This document shows positions 1-11,450 of a stretch of DNA of 64,000 nt, in pieces; the first letter of the stretch is position 1; each line of letters starts with the position of its first letter. Source of the DNA: Leptodactylus fallax (Eukaryota; Chordata; Amphibia; Anura; Leptodactylidae); NCBI GenBank assembly GCA_947044405.1, contig CAMRHE010000458.1, positions 1,302,001 to 1,366,000 of the forward strand, in the 5' to 3' direction. The position numbers were made by a program, and so were the translations under genes. The notes under the pieces were generated by a model. That model saw only the letters and a program-made list of their open reading frames with translations. It was not told the origin of the DNA and ran no database searches.

Positions 1-1406
1 TATATCTGTCTATAGAATATGGTTGTGAGTATGTTCTACTGTATAGCCACTGTTCATGCCCCGCTAAGTTCTCTGGACTGTCTGGACTGTCGTTTTGCTC
101 TATTTCATTCACCATGCTGGGCAGTTTTGTCGACATCTGTTTGTTTTTTCTATTTTGTTTATTATATCTGTAGTATTCCTTGCGGTTTTGACGATCAGGT
201 GGATCATGCACACGTTGTGGTCCTATATTTCCTCCGATTCCCTCCTTTACCCTCCTCAGCTCAGTTCTAATTGTGCTGATAAATCCTCCATCCTCAGTAT
301 TCTGCAACTTGTTCCCTTGCAATGTGTTGCTACATTGGTTACTTTGTTATACCCTGATTTGTGTTTTATGTTTTGTCCACGGGTGCTGCACTGCCCTTCT
401 TTTGGTATCAGCGGGTTCACCTAATTATTGCTGTGCTCCTTCTCTCGCCTTATAATGATGGAGATGCTTAAAATGACTTCTTGGAATGTGCGTGGTTTAA
501 ACACCCCCTCAAAAGAGATACCAGTTGCTGACACTCCTTAAGAGGTTCGGCTCAGAGATTTGTTTCTTTGCAAGAGACGCACTTTAAGTTGGCATATGTT
601 CCTAAATTCTCCACTAAATATTTTAGGAACTGGTTCCACAGTTGCAACGTCACAGCTTGTAGGGGCGTATCTATTGCCATTGTCAAATCTGTCCCTTTTG
701 AACCATTGGTGGTTTGTGCCAACCCTGAGGGCCGGTTCACTTTTGTGAAAGGTAAGGTGGGGAGCCTACTGGTGTCATTGGGAAACTTTTATGCCCCTAA
801 TGTAAAGCAAACGTATTGGCTACATACACTATCTTAGTTCAGGGACTTCGCTGAGGGGATCAGAGTGGTCGGGGGGAACTTCAATATCGCTCTTAATCCG
901 ACCTTGAATTCCTCCACTGCCACCTCTGTCCACTCCCAGCAGGCGCTGGCTGGCTTACAAAAAGCCCTTCATGATACAGATGTTTTGGATTACTGGAGGA
1001 TATTTAACCTGTCCTCTAAGGATTATACGTACATATCTGTTGTACACCATTTCTCACATAGGTTGGATCACATGTTTCTATCTAAATCACATGTGTGTGC
1101 TCTGAAATCAGTTGACATTAGGTCCTTTACTATTACAGATCACACACCAGTGTCCATGTCGCTGACCCTCCATGCCTTGCCGGCAAAGACTCGGTCATGG
1201 AGACTTAACGTAACTCTCTTTGATAGTCCTTGCCATGTGGCAGCTTTGACTACTAAACTTCAACGTTTCTTCGTAGAAAATCCTGTTAATGACAACTCTC
1301 ACGCTGGGAAGTGCATAAAACTTTCATTCGAGGTAAGCTGATAGCCCTTGGGTCGAGGGTCAAGAGGGAGCGCATGTCGCGTCTCAATGACCTATTAACT
1401 AGGATC
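1..1406 (+). mobile_element. L1-like LINE fragment (inter-ORF spacer and start of ORF2)
   Basis: The first 450 bases have no convincing coding potential and resemble in position the long ORF1-ORF2 spacer of the L1-like copy at 19.2-19.9 kb. Coding similarity to the LINE endonuclease begins near 455. The element runs off the window on the left. On the right it stops at the TA dinucleotide 1407-1408, where a Tc1-like terminus begins, so the LINE was already resident when the DNA transposon arrived. No 3' part of this LINE is seen beyond the insertion, because a Penelope-like fragment follows instead. Confidence 0.8.
455..1406 (+). pseudogene. L1-like ORF2, apurinic-type endonuclease domain (broken)
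   Basis: The translation starts with the endonuclease opening SWNVRGLN. A frameshift and stop follow, then in another frame come QETHFK (catalytic glutamate), the block around NFYAPN, VGGNFN, a LDHMF block and the closing SDH-type motif, here written ITDHTP. This is the order of the APE-like endonuclease of L1 and Tx1 LINEs, which nicks the target to prime reverse transcription. The frame is interrupted near 535 and at 835-837, and again near 1320. After that, another frame continues with HKTFIRGKLIAL and MSRLNDLLTRI, the linker that follows the endonuclease in the family. The reverse transcriptase is absent. Compared with the copy at 19.88 kb it is clearly related but diverged. It is inactive. 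Confidence 0.85.
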
Positions 1407-1408
1407 TA

Positions 1409-1707
1409 CAGTTGTGCTAAAAAGTTTACATACCCCAGCAGATTTTTTAGTTTTTTAGCATTTTTTTGAGAATATGAAGGATAACACAAAAACTTTTTCT
1501 CCACTAATGGTTAGTGGTTGGTTGAAGCCATTTATTGTCAAACTTCTGTGTTTTCTCTCTTCAAATCATAATGACAACCAGATACATCAAAATGACCCTG
1601 TTCAAAAGTCCACATACCCTGGTGATTTTGGCCTGATAACCTGCCCAGACGTTGACACAAAGGGGTTTGAATGGCTACTAAAGGTAACATCCTTACCTGT
1701 GACCTGC
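1409..1707 (+). mobile_element. Tc1-like element, 5' end only (family F)
   Basis: It begins CAGTTGTGCTAAAAAGTTTA directly after a TA target dinucleotide and matches, with a few substitutions, the left 300 bases of the nearly complete Tc1-like element at 40254. The match includes the subterminal block that reads 'tttctccact' and the downstream 'acctggtgattttggcc'-like stretch. It breaks off before the transposase start, at the point where Penelope-like coding sequence starts. It therefore consists only of the left inverted repeat and untranslated leader. Confidence 0.8.
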
Positions 1708-2660
1708 TTGCCATTTGTACTTAGTTTGTCCTCCTATGTTAGAGAGATAATAGATGTCCTTAAAAAACTGGAGGGCATAACTTTAGACAAGGAAGAGCTT
1801 TCAGCAATTCTAGATGTTGAATCACTTTACTCGTCTATTCCACATGAAAGGGGTTGCCAGGCTGTCCAGTACTATTTAAGTTCCTGAGTCACCCAATTTG
1901 TTCCGCATAATAACTTTGTCCTCAGACTCCTCCAATTCATGTTGGAAAGGAATGTTTTTTCTCTTTGAGGGCCACATCTTAAACTAGCTGTGAGGTATGG
2001 CAATGGGGAGTCTCGCAGTCCCAACCTTTGTTAACTTGTACTTCAGCTGGTGGCAGGATACAGAGGCCTTTTGCAATTGGGTATCGTCGGTGATGCTGTG
2101 GTTAACATACATCAAAGATATCCTTATCTTTGTACCTCAACCTCCCGAAGGATTTGAAAACTTTGTCAGACCTTTAAACATGAATGATCTGGATCTACGT
2201 TTCACCAGGGAATCAATGTATACAGATGTGGTTACTGCAGTGCTTGTCCCTTCATTCAGATGGACAAATTATTTTATTGTGTATACACTGGTCGCAGTAT
2301 TGAAATTCATGATTTCATCTATTGCAAAACCACAGTAGTTGTGTACCTGATCACATGTCCATGTCCCCAAAACCATGTTGGCAAAACCATCTGTCACTTT
2401 AGACATAGAATTAGAGATGATGTAGGGGATATAGTGAACGCTATGAACATTCCTTTCTCTAAACAATGTGAACTGCCTACGTTTTCAGATGTTTGAACGT
2501 ATCAGACAAGCAAAAAAAAGTGTGTGTGTGGGGGGGGGGGGGGCGCTGAGATAACTAGATCTTATGCAAAGAAGCACAATAAATCTATAGACTTGATTTT
2601 ATATACCCTAAGGGACTAAATGACCAACTAAACTTTAATCTAGGTATTGATGATTGATAT
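1708..2660 (+). pseudogene. Penelope-like element fragment, RT joined to GIY-YIG endonuclease
   Basis: The translation gives PFVLSLSSYVREIIDVL, then LDVESLYSSIPHE (RT motif with the first catalytic aspartate), GNGS/MGSLAVPTFVNLYFSWW, and a YIKDIL box where the intact copy at 50.5 kb has YIDDIL. After LRFTRESM about 1.4 kb worth of intact-copy protein is missing. The text resumes in the zinc-finger/GIY-YIG part with VVYLITCPCPQNHVGKT and, after a G-tract, a KEAQ-type C-terminus. RT plus a C-terminal GIY-YIG nuclease is the diagnostic Penelope-like arrangement. Frameshifts, the D-to-K change in the RT active site and the internal deletion make it dead. It is 5'-truncated against the Tc1 terminus at 1707. 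Confidence 0.85.
2519..2543. repeat. (TG)n followed by a G tract
   Basis: A short TG run passes into 14 consecutive G residues. It lies inside the C-terminal coding part of the PLE fragment and shifts its frame, so it is a post-insertion expansion or an assembly-sensitive homopolymer. Confidence 0.85.
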
Positions 2661-3926
2661 GTATTTCTACTCCTTGATTGGGATTCATGTCTAATACCCC
2701 CCTATATACCACGTGAATGTGTATGTCATAATCTGTGAATGGATGGGCATGGGTTCCTATGGGTCTTTGGTATAAATACCTCTTTCAGTTATGGGTTGCA
2801 CAGACCACTGGTTATTGTATTAGATATGTATATGTATATCTATATATATCTATAGTGGTATAAGTGTCTGAGTGCATTGATATCTGCTGCATGCTTTTTC
2901 TTATCTGCCTCATATATGATGGCTTTTCCGGTTGACTATGACTGTACCCCATAATATACATTTATACGATACACATCTTGATTGTTCCAGCATATTTTTA
3001 GATGTATACATCCTGTATATTCCACATCTGGAGTCCCCCCACATCTGGTTGTATCAATCTTGTACATATTTAAAATTGTGATCTTCTTTTCTGACTCACC
3101 ATAGTATAACATCTCAATGCCCAATCTGTACTGAGTTGGGTATCCACTGGTACAGTAGTTATCAGTACATAAGTATAACACGATAGTTGTGAAAGGTCAA
3201 ACACTGTTTCACCATAGACTACAATGAAAGTTACATGTGGCTGTGATCCACATCCTGTTTTTACTGTACAGTCTGTTTGGAGTAAGTTACAGAGAAGTTG
3301 AACTTGTCTGCCATTTCCTTTCGCATAACACATATTGTCCACTATAGTATTTTTTTTACTCTGTTTACTATAATTGACAATATAACTTTATTGGATCTTT
3401 ATGATTTATTAAAACTAACTATGGCTATTTCCTTTAAAGGGAATGATGGTCCATTAATTAAAAAAAAAAAAATCACATTGAAATACCCCCCCTATTATCA
3501 AGGCAGCAGGAGAGGGGGAAATCCAATCACATACATGTGGATGCTACATACATGTAAGTGATAAAGTGGGGAACGGTTATAAGGACAGCAGACAAAAATC
3601 TTGAGAAGGAAGCAAAAGGATTTTTCACCGTATACATTTCATCCCATTTTGGCAGTTTTCATAAATGCCACATTTGTGTTGCTACCTTTTCATTTGTTCT
3701 CCTCCAGGATGGAACAGTTGTCAGGTACCTCATCTATTGGGGAGGTGATCAAAGGGCCCCTATTCTCCTTTATACCTGATAAGCAGTAGTTCCAGAGTTT
3801 GTTTCAGCAGCTAGTAGACATTTATGGTACTGTGTATTCTGTACTGTGTATTTTTTTGCCATAAATGTCAATGGTGGAAAAAATCTTTTGAATACATAGC
3901 TTTTTATTACATAGTATTGAAGGGTT
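2661..3926. other. Non-coding; possible PLE 3' tail to about 2930, nothing recognised after
   Basis: The first 270 bases follow directly on the PLE C-terminus and contain short TATA-rich runs, which would fit a PLE 3' untranslated region. The remainder is AT-rich with a few homopolymers and only short, unconvincing open frames. I see no exon, RNA gene or identifiable element. Confidence 0.4.

Positions 3927-3927
<1 letters not shown>

Positions 3928-3960
<33 letters not shown>
3928..3960. repeat. (TAA)n microsatellite
   Basis: Eleven TAA units abut the LINE-type tail that follows. Read on the minus strand this is an (ATT)n tail at the 3' end of that element, the usual arrangement for L2/CR1-type tails. 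Confidence 0.9.
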
Positions 3961-3962
<2 letters not shown>

Positions 3963-4290
3963 TTTATTTATATAGCGCCAACATATTCCGCAGCACTGTA
4001 CAATTTGTAGGGTTCAAGTACTGACAAAAAAGATACATTACAAAGAAATAGTCATTTCACACACTGGGACTGAGGGCCCTGCTTGCAAGAGCTTACAATC
4101 TATGAGGTAGAGGGGGTGACACAGGAGGTAGCAGGGGCGGCATCAGAGGTAGCATTGCTTGTACAATGGTCAGACAATTTTGTAATAGAGGTTACTGTCA
4201 TTACACATATATAAAGCTGTATGAGCCATCATCAGTCGTGTCCTTTAACGTGCAGATGGTGCCTGGACATATAAAGCTACTCTGATACGG
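3961..4290 (-). mobile_element. Dispersed LINE/SINE-type 3' tail (L2/CR1-like)
   Basis: On the minus strand the sequence reads toward a TGTACAGTGCTGCGGAATA block, then a GGCGCTATATAAATAAA block, then the (ATT)n tail. This combination is a very common dispersed tail in amphibian and fish genomes, and I place it with L2/CR1-type non-LTR elements from memory of the motif. There is no ORF. The 5' limit near 4290 is approximate, taken where the recognised 'acttgcaagagcttacaatctatgagg'-type core has ended and the sequence turns anonymous. Confidence 0.55.
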
Positions 4291-5802
4291 CTTTTTTGTT
4301 GAAATCAAAATTTTTTTTGTTCTTTCAATAGTTTGTAATAAGTCTGAGCTTTGGCTATATTTTCAGATTAAAAGTGTTAAAAGTGCATACTGGTCAGAGG
4401 CTGAATGAAATTTGTTATGTTGCTGACACTTTGTTTTATGTATTATGAAACAGAAGAGATGAGTCAGTGACAGGAGCCTAGTACCAATAATGAGACCGCA
4501 CCAATCACTTTCATAATTATCATGAAATATGGACACTTCACTTTGTACTGATTAGTCTCCTGGGCTGAAATATTGCAGCAAATGAATACATAAATACTTT
4601 ACAGTTGTCTCCACATTAGCATCTTTTTTTCAACATGTTATTTGCTAAAAATGTTCCAGTTTAAAGAACTGTTCTTTAAAAATAATTGTAGACATTATAT
4701 CACTGCCTGTGTTCAGAGATTTGTTGTATTATTATAATGGAGCACAGTAGAAAGTGAAGTTAATGGGAAAATGTTACATAGGCAAATGAAAAGAAATTTT
4801 GTTTTGCATAGCCATTGCATCAGAATTACTCAAACTGCAGAATGATGTAACATGTTAGCACGTCTCTACATTGTAATGCAACAAAGAATGTATAAGACTT
4901 GGAGGCAACTGATAATTGTGGGGTATAAAATCTTTCTAGCATATCAGATGCAGTTTTGTCATTTTCTTCAAGCACTTAAATTGTTTTATATTACATTAAC
5001 TATCTCTATGAAAAAAAAACAAAAAAACTTGTGGCTGAAAATATATTCCTTGAAGTACAGTAATTTATGGGATGAGCAAGAATGAATCAATGAAAAGCAT
5101 TCATGATTTTTATTATTAGGGCTTATGCTAAAATTGACTATTACTGTGTGGTCATGTATTATTACAGTGTAAAATTCATAACAGTAAAGTAAAGCACAGA
5201 GAAATAATATGCTACTCTGCTGAATGCTTTGTTTGACATCACTGTATAGTTCTTTGTGCCATGACATCAGCTTTACAGGGTGGTCATGCTAAGTGTAGAG
5301 CTTGCCGAAAACACAATGTATTTATTTTGTTTGCATGTTCCAGCACAGATCACTGGTAACAGCAAATTAATGGGCTGTTAAATGGAGGGGATACACAGAA
5401 AATTCAGGATTATAGATCATGTGTTCACTGCTATCTTGTGACCAAATACTATACAAAAAATTGTGAAATATAATAATAAATGTAATTAATAAAACATGAA
5501 TAAACAAAGGAATCTACACAAATGCCAGGACCCAAGGTTTCCCAGTAGAACATTACCAGAGCATTTTACTGCTTCTGCTGGATTGCCTTCTTTTTAGAGT
5601 GCAAGTTGGTGCCATTTCATTCCCAGGTAAACAACACAAACATAAATATATTGTCCACTTGACAATATGTAAAAGACGAGACAAATTCTTCTATGGCTCC
5701 ATGATTCATGCACACATGCCCATGGTAGGTGTTTTGGGCAGTGTACATCAGTGAGCCCTAGGCACCCATAAACCTGTCGCCAGTTGTCCTTCATTGTACC
5801 AC
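4291..5802. other. Unannotated AT-rich DNA
   Basis: No supported gene, repeat boundary or RNA. Open frames are short, lack recognisable domains, and are expected by chance in AT-rich DNA. Confidence 0.5.
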
Positions 5803-5816
5803 TGTATGCAGTAACT

Positions 5817-6158
5817 GCAAAACAAATAGCACCAAAAAAAAAAAAAAAGTTGATTTGTTTAAAATTTAACTTTTAATAATGATATTTAAAATGGAATAAG
5901 CCACAAAAAAATTATTCAAATCCAAATTGAACCCAAACTATAGGTTCATCAAGATAATGTATCCAATCAAAAGGACAGTATAGGACTAATGTGCCATGTC
6001 CCCAAGATTTATAAGAGGAAACGTGTCCGTTAAATATAGGGTTAATGGGACCTAAGTCCATGCATATCAGTGTTTATGGTCCCACCCCAATCCAATGATT
6101 GGAAGGAATGTGATTCCTCTTAGGGATAAATAGACAAAAATGCCCAACCTCTGAACCC
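5817..6158 (+). repeat. Left inverted arm of the 5.8-7.66 kb insertion
   Basis: It starts with GCAAAACAAATAGCACC and an A-tract and runs to the block reading 'aaatgcccaacctc'. It is the reverse complement of 7259-7600 with only scattered differences, so the two arms can fold into a stem of roughly 340 base pairs. Confidence 0.9.
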
Positions 6159-7258
6159 TTTTATAATTCACTTTTTGCATGAAAGAGTATCGGCTCAATA
6201 TATATAAAAACCATAATAGATAAATAAAGCTTAACGTTCCCGTAAATGGTGGCAAAGATGAAAGGTAATGATATAACTGAACCTAACACCAATAAGTAAG
6301 CAAAATGCCGCGCAGTGTTAGTAACGCAGACTTCTGTTAATGTGTCAGTAATAATTATATGAAGCCTGCACACCATGGGCACAAATACCAATGTGATCTA
6401 ATAAAAATAGAAGATCACAACCTCAAGCGAAACGTTTACCGTGGTAATATAGAATGCAGTGTCTTGTATAGCTATGTGAGGTAGTTTTATGCCCAAACAT
6501 TAGCTAATCACTAGATAACCCACGGTAGAACTTTCCTAGGGTCACTATCTGATATATGCTGATCACCTAGGGCAGAATGTGCTCACCGGTACCGTCTATA
6601 AAATATAGACATATCGACGCCACCAATCTTAGGAATTCAATCTCCTAGTATGAAGCCGCCGTCGTTCACTGAGAGCAGCAGGTCTAAAATACCAAATGCC
6701 ACACCCCTCGGTAATGCCCCCAACTCTGTCATCACCAACCAATCACAGTGTCGAGCTGGTCCCACCCCTTTGGAGGCTCGTCCAAGAGGAGGGCTCGTTC
6801 GCCGAGGGTGTAGTGACATGAACCGCTGTTAAATTATAAGCAGGATAGCAAGGAATATGTCGCACATAAAAAAGATGATATAGTTAAATAACCTATATGA
6901 TGTAAACAAATCCCACCAATATATGTAAGGACAAACATCATACAGTCAAAAAGATATGATGGAATGATGTAATGCATAGAAGAAGGAAAGAGGAGCCAGA
7001 CAATATTTATTCATTTATTCATATGATCCACATTATCTTTTTACAGAAAGGCACAATCAGCTTTCAAAAGGTCCAAAATCCATTAATACAGAGAAAAAAA
7101 AATTTCTCTAATAAATTAACAATATATTCAACATCTAAATGAACGATGTAAATGGAATTGAGTCATTCAGGCCGCCTAGTTTTGTACATTGGAGACGAAT
7201 CCATTGATACAGAGGAAAAAAAAATAAATTTCTCTAATAAATTAACAATATATTCAAT
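6159..7258. other. Interior of the hairpin insertion, no ORF
   Basis: It contains a GC-richer block at about 6600-6830 with an ATTGG/CCAAT-type box, comparable in style to the promoter-like block of the full PLE at 52.2-52.4 kb. Near 7085-7130 and 7205-7255 it carries two copies of a 45-base direct repeat about 120 bases apart. No protein domain is seen in any frame. Confidence 0.5.
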
Positions 7259-7600
7259 GGGGGTCTGAGGTTGGGCATTTTTGTCTATTTATCCCTAAGA
7301 GGAATCACATTCCTTTCAATCATTGGATTGGGGTGGGACCATGAACACTGATATGCATGGATTTAGGTCCCATTAACCCTATATTTAATGGACACGTTTC
7401 CTCTTATAAATCTTGGGGACATGGCACATTAGCCCTATACTGTCCTTTTGATTGGATACATTATCTAGATGAACCTATAGTTTGGGTTCAATTTGGATTT
7501 GAATCATTTTTTTGTGGCTTATTCCATTTTAAATATCATTATTAAAAGTTAAATTTTAAACAAATAAACTTTTTTTTTTTTGGTGCTTTTTGTTTTGCTT
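7259..7600 (-). repeat. Right inverted arm of the 5.8-7.66 kb insertion
   Basis: It is the mirror of 5817-6158. A 62-codon open frame on the plus strand (7357-7545) lies entirely in this arm and has no recognisable domain, so I do not call it a gene. Confidence 0.9.
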
Positions 7601-7656
7601 CTATATTGTAGTTTGAGCACTATTGTACATGTGTTTTGTTTTTGTATACAGTAACT

Positions 7657-8329
7657 ATTGCATACCAGAAACACCCCACAAGACCTGTGGTTATAGAGGT
7701 GCTCTGACTCGATTGTCTAGCCACCACAGTTTGTTCCCTGTCAAAGTCTCCCAGATCCTTACTTTGCACCCTTTTTTTTGCTTTCAACAAATTAACTTCA
7801 AAGTAATATTTTCATTAAATAGGGTGATAACATTTTATATATGAATAATAACATTGAAGAGACACATTTGCATGTTATTATATTTCTTTGACTGTCTAGG
7901 TCTCTATTATTCTTGGTATAGTGTACAGCTTTTTTATAAGTCAATAGTAAAGCATCCATCTTAGTTTTGTGGCTCTATGATACATTATAATATATACTGC
8001 TCTTTTGACAAAACTTTTATTGACTTAATATGTGAACCCTACTGTTAAATGGGGTTTTCTAAGGGGTTTAAATGGGGGTTTCTAAGCTTTATAATTGATG
8101 ATTTAGGTTAGCTTTTTGAAGAGGCTGCATTTCCTCTTCAGCACTTACCAAGCACAGCACCATACATTTGTGCAATGACTGTGCTTGGTATTGCAGCTCA
8201 GCCCATTCACTTGAATAGGCTGACGGCCAGCATACACTCCAATACTTATATATTGGAGTGTATAGTACTGCATTGTGACAAACCAAATGTAAAGAAAAAA
8301 AAATCACCAGTATTAAAATAAATAAATAG
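7657..8329. other. Unannotated AT-rich DNA
   Basis: No gene or element recognised. A small hairpin of the type 'ccaatacttatatattgg' occurs near 8239-8260. Confidence 0.45.
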
Positions 8330-8936
8330 CCACCCTTAAAATGTCACTTTCCCATATATAGTTTAAAAAAATGAAAAAAGAAAAAAAAAACATTCTATAA
8401 AACAGCAAACATTTGATATGGCCACATATGTAACAAACTGTACAATAAAACTTACGGTGAAAGTAAAAAAAGCAAAAACAGAAGTAAAGATTTTTTGCCT
8501 TCTCACAAAAATATGAAATAAACAGTAATCAAAAAGTCATAAATAGCCCACAATGACACCAAAGTGATCTCCCAATTATATGAGCTACTGGGAAAATAAT
8601 AGGGAATTTGGTGCCCCCAATGTACTCTGCACAGCTTACATATTCACTTTTTACCATCTGCTGTGCATCCACGTCTGGGAAAACGGATGATAAATTACTT
8701 TGAGGGGTGCAGTTTTAAAATGGGATCACTGCCTAGGGGATTCCACTTTACTGACATTTCAGGGGCTCCGCAAACGTGACATGCCGTCAAAATGCAAAAC
8801 GACTAAATCTGCACTCCAAAAACCACATAGCGCTCCTTCACATCTATGCCCTGTTGTGTGCCCAAACTGTTAAATCTATTAAAAATAGTTTATACCCACA
8901 TATGACATTGTTAAGTTATCCTGAGTACAACAGCGT
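8330..8936 (+). repeat. Frog-type dispersed repeat, partial copy
   Basis: The segment contains 'tttgaggggtgcagtttt', then 'aaaatgggatcac', then 'gcgctccttcacatct', the same ordered phrases seen several times in 33.2-34.5 kb. I recognise this phrase set as a very common anuran dispersed repeat whose internal unit is tandemly reiterated. It has no coding capacity. The left edge is approximate, and the right edge is the Tc1 insertion at 8941. Confidence 0.6.
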
Positions 8937-8942
8937 TACATA

Positions 8943-10064
8943 CAGTGGGTAAAAAAAGTATTTAGTCAGCCACCAATCTTGCAAGTTCTCCCACATAAAA
9001 AGATGAGGCCAGCCTGTAATTGACATCATAGGTAGACCTCAACTATGAGAGACAAAATGAGAAAACAAATCCAGAAAATCACATTGTCTGATTTTTTTAA
9101 GCATTTATTTGCAAATTATGATGGAAAATAAGTATTTGGTCACTTACAAACAAGAAAGATTTCTGGCTCTCACAGCCCTGTAACTTCTTCTTTAAGAGGC
9201 TCCTCTGTCCTCCACTCATTACCTGTAGTAATGGCACCTGTTTGACATTGTTATCAGTATAAAAGACACCTGTCCACAACCTGGACAGGACACCAGAAAC
9301 AAAATTGTAGACTTGCACCAGGCTGGGAAGAGTGAATCTGAAATAGGCAAGCAGCTTGGTGTGAAGAAATCAACTGTGGGAGCAATAATTAGAAAATGGA
9401 AGACATACAAGACCACTGATAATCTCCCTCTATCAGGGGCTTCACGCAAGATCTCACCCCGTGGGGTCAAAATGATCACAAGAACAGTGAGCAAAAATCC
9501 CAGAACCACACGGGGAGACCTAGTGAATGACCTGCAGAAAGCTGGGACTAACGTAACAAAGGCTACCGTCAGTAACACACTACGCCGAGAGGAACAGCTA
9601 AAATAACAAAGGAGTGGCTTCAGAACAACTCTGTGACCATTCTTGACTGGCCCCGCCAGAGCCCTGACCTCAACCCAATTGAGCATCTCTGGAGAGACCT
9701 GAAAATGGCTGTTCACCAACGTTCACCATCCAACCTGATGGAACTGGAGAGGATCTGCAAGGAATAATGGCAGAGGATCCCCAAATCCAGATGTGAAAAA
9801 CTTGTTGCATCATTCCCAAGAAGAATCATGGCTGTACTAGCTCAAAAGGGTGCTTCTACTCAATACTGAGCAGAGCATGTGATATTTCAGTTTTTCTTTT
9901 TTAATACATTTGCAAAATATCTACATTTCTGTTTTTTTCTGTCAAGATGGGGTGCCGAGTGTACATTAATGAGAAATAAAATGAACTTTTTTGCTTTTAG
10001 CAAATGGCTGCAATGAAACAGAGTGAAAAATTTAAAGGGGACTGAATACTTTCCGTACCCACTG
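8943..10064 (+). mobile_element. Chimeric Tc1-like element (family A left half, family B right half)
   Basis: The element is bounded by TA at 8941-8942 and 10065-10066. The left terminus CAGTGGGTAAAAAAAGTATT and its leader belong to the same family as the 22313-23916 element. The right terminus, read inward as CAGTGGGTACGGAAAGTATT, together with the C-terminal coding part, belongs to another family (B), whose 3' end is found again at 32357-32746. The switch occurs at about 9588, in the transposase. The outer 8 bases of both termini agree (CAGTGGGT), so the composite still has short matching ends. It is 1122 bases long, against about 1600 for full elements in this window. Confidence 0.85.
9261..9869 (+). 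pseudogene. Chimeric Tc1 transposase remnant
   Basis: The N-terminal part contains the paired-type helix-turn-helix region ([19 protein letters not shown]) and [19 protein letters not shown] of family A. The usual initiator region is replaced by [14 protein letters not shown], so the start codon is missing. Near 9588 it jumps to family B at [10 protein letters not shown], with [16 protein letters not shown] (the third catalytic acid, E) and a C-terminus ending KGASTQY. The segment holding the first two catalytic aspartates is gone. A TAA interrupts the B part at ICKE*W. The product could bind DNA at best and could not catalyse transposition. Confidence 0.85.
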
Positions 10065-10066
10065 TA

Positions 10067-11450
10067 TAGTATAAATAGGCTAATTTGGCTAAATTGTTGT
10101 TTTTTCTTATCAGAAAGAGTTAATAAAAGTTAACCAATGAAGTATATCTACCCCAAAATAGTATCAGTAAACACTATCACTTGTCCCACATAAACCAAGT
10201 CCTCAGTTACATTGACAGAAAAAATAAAAATGCAAAAAATTGTTTGGTCATCAAGGCCTAAAACAGGCTAGTCACTAAAGGGTAAACAACATCTCTATAG
10301 ATAATAGGCCTGAAACCAGATCTGATTGGATACCTTTCCATTCATGAGAGTCTGTAGAACCTAGTGATTATAACTTTGGTATCATTCCGCCAGCTAGGCT
10401 GGAAAACAATACATTGAGGAACAAATGGTTGTGACTGTGAAATAGACGGACTTTGTTGATGAAAATAGAGATCAATTTCAATAACCAAATGCTTAACAGC
10501 TTCTGCAGAAAAAAAAAGAAAACTCAAGTGTATCAGCAATTTAATGTTTTATAACAGCAAGAAATATGTGATGTTCACAAGGTGAGCTGTATAATTTTAT
10601 TCAACTCTGTTATTACACCTATCACAGCACATTTGTAATGTTCATTCAAAGTATTGTATTTTTGTGTGATTTTTTCACAGAATAAACTTGCAATGATTAT
10701 CACTTCTTGTGTAATATCTTAAAATCCCATTAGTAACTATTCACACAGAAGATAGAAATTTGTTTCATTTGTCGATATGTTTTGATACAACCTCTTGGAC
10801 ATGATTACAGTTATATATGATTTTTTTAGTATTTTTCCAGACACCCATTGACTGCCAGTGCACATAGGAAAAATAATATTTCAGCTTTGATATGTCACTA
10901 CTAGTTTTGGTCAAAATGAGGTGATACAAGGTTGTTTTCTCTTTATAAGCTTATGAGAATGCAGAAAGAGCAAAATTACCTGTCCCTTTTCATCTGGAGA
11001 GAAACATTCACTACCTAATTTGTTTTTCTTTCTACTGAGTCTGACCATACTATCCTCTGGTATGCCGCTCAGATTCAAAGATAGATTTAGAGTTCATTAA
11101 GCTGCAGACAGACTCAACCATCCAGGAAATTATATTTCATATTGTGTTCATATTGTATAAAGTCCCACTGAATACTATTGAAGGTGTTCTATAAAATATG
11201 AAAATGAATAATTATTATGTGAGATATGTATGTATGCAAATAATATACATGCAGCTAGATATTGTTCATGGGGTAGAATCAAATTATTTTATTCATGTTG
11301 GCACAGATTTATTTTGGTGCCATTAGATTTCCAGCAGCTGAGAGGACAGACTCTTGTTTAATACCTACAATAATTTCAAAAACGTCCTTGACTTAAAAGA
11401 GGTTAAAAGGGGACTGAACTGGTATTTGATTAATGAAAAACTGTTCAGTC
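10067..11450. other. Unannotated AT-rich DNA
   Basis: No open frame with recognisable domains, no clear repeat boundary and no RNA gene seen on either strand. Confidence 0.45.

Larger units (their letters stand above)
5803..7656. mobile_element. Non-coding PLE-like insertion with long inverted arms and 14-bp target duplication
   Basis: A left flank TGTATGCAGTAACT (5803-5816) and a right flank TGTATACAGTAACT (7643-7656) form a 14-bp direct repeat with one mismatch. Between them lie 1826 bases. The left boundary begins an inverted arm of about 340 bases (5817-6158), whose reverse complement is at 7259-7600. A unique T-rich tail of about 40 bases then runs to the right duplication. Inverted pLTR-like arms, a short 3' extension and target duplications of 10-15 bases are the known plan of Penelope-like elements, so I infer a PLE derivative. 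No RT or GIY-YIG frame is present in the 1.1-kb middle. Confidence 0.6.

Noticed and set aside
6420..6440. 'gcgaaacg' as a possible hammerhead 3' core
   Set aside because: No CUGANGA motif upstream with a matching stem.
9219..9719. 166-codon minus-strand frame and similar antisense frames across Tc1 elements
   Set aside because: They are shadows of transposase coding sequence on the other strand.
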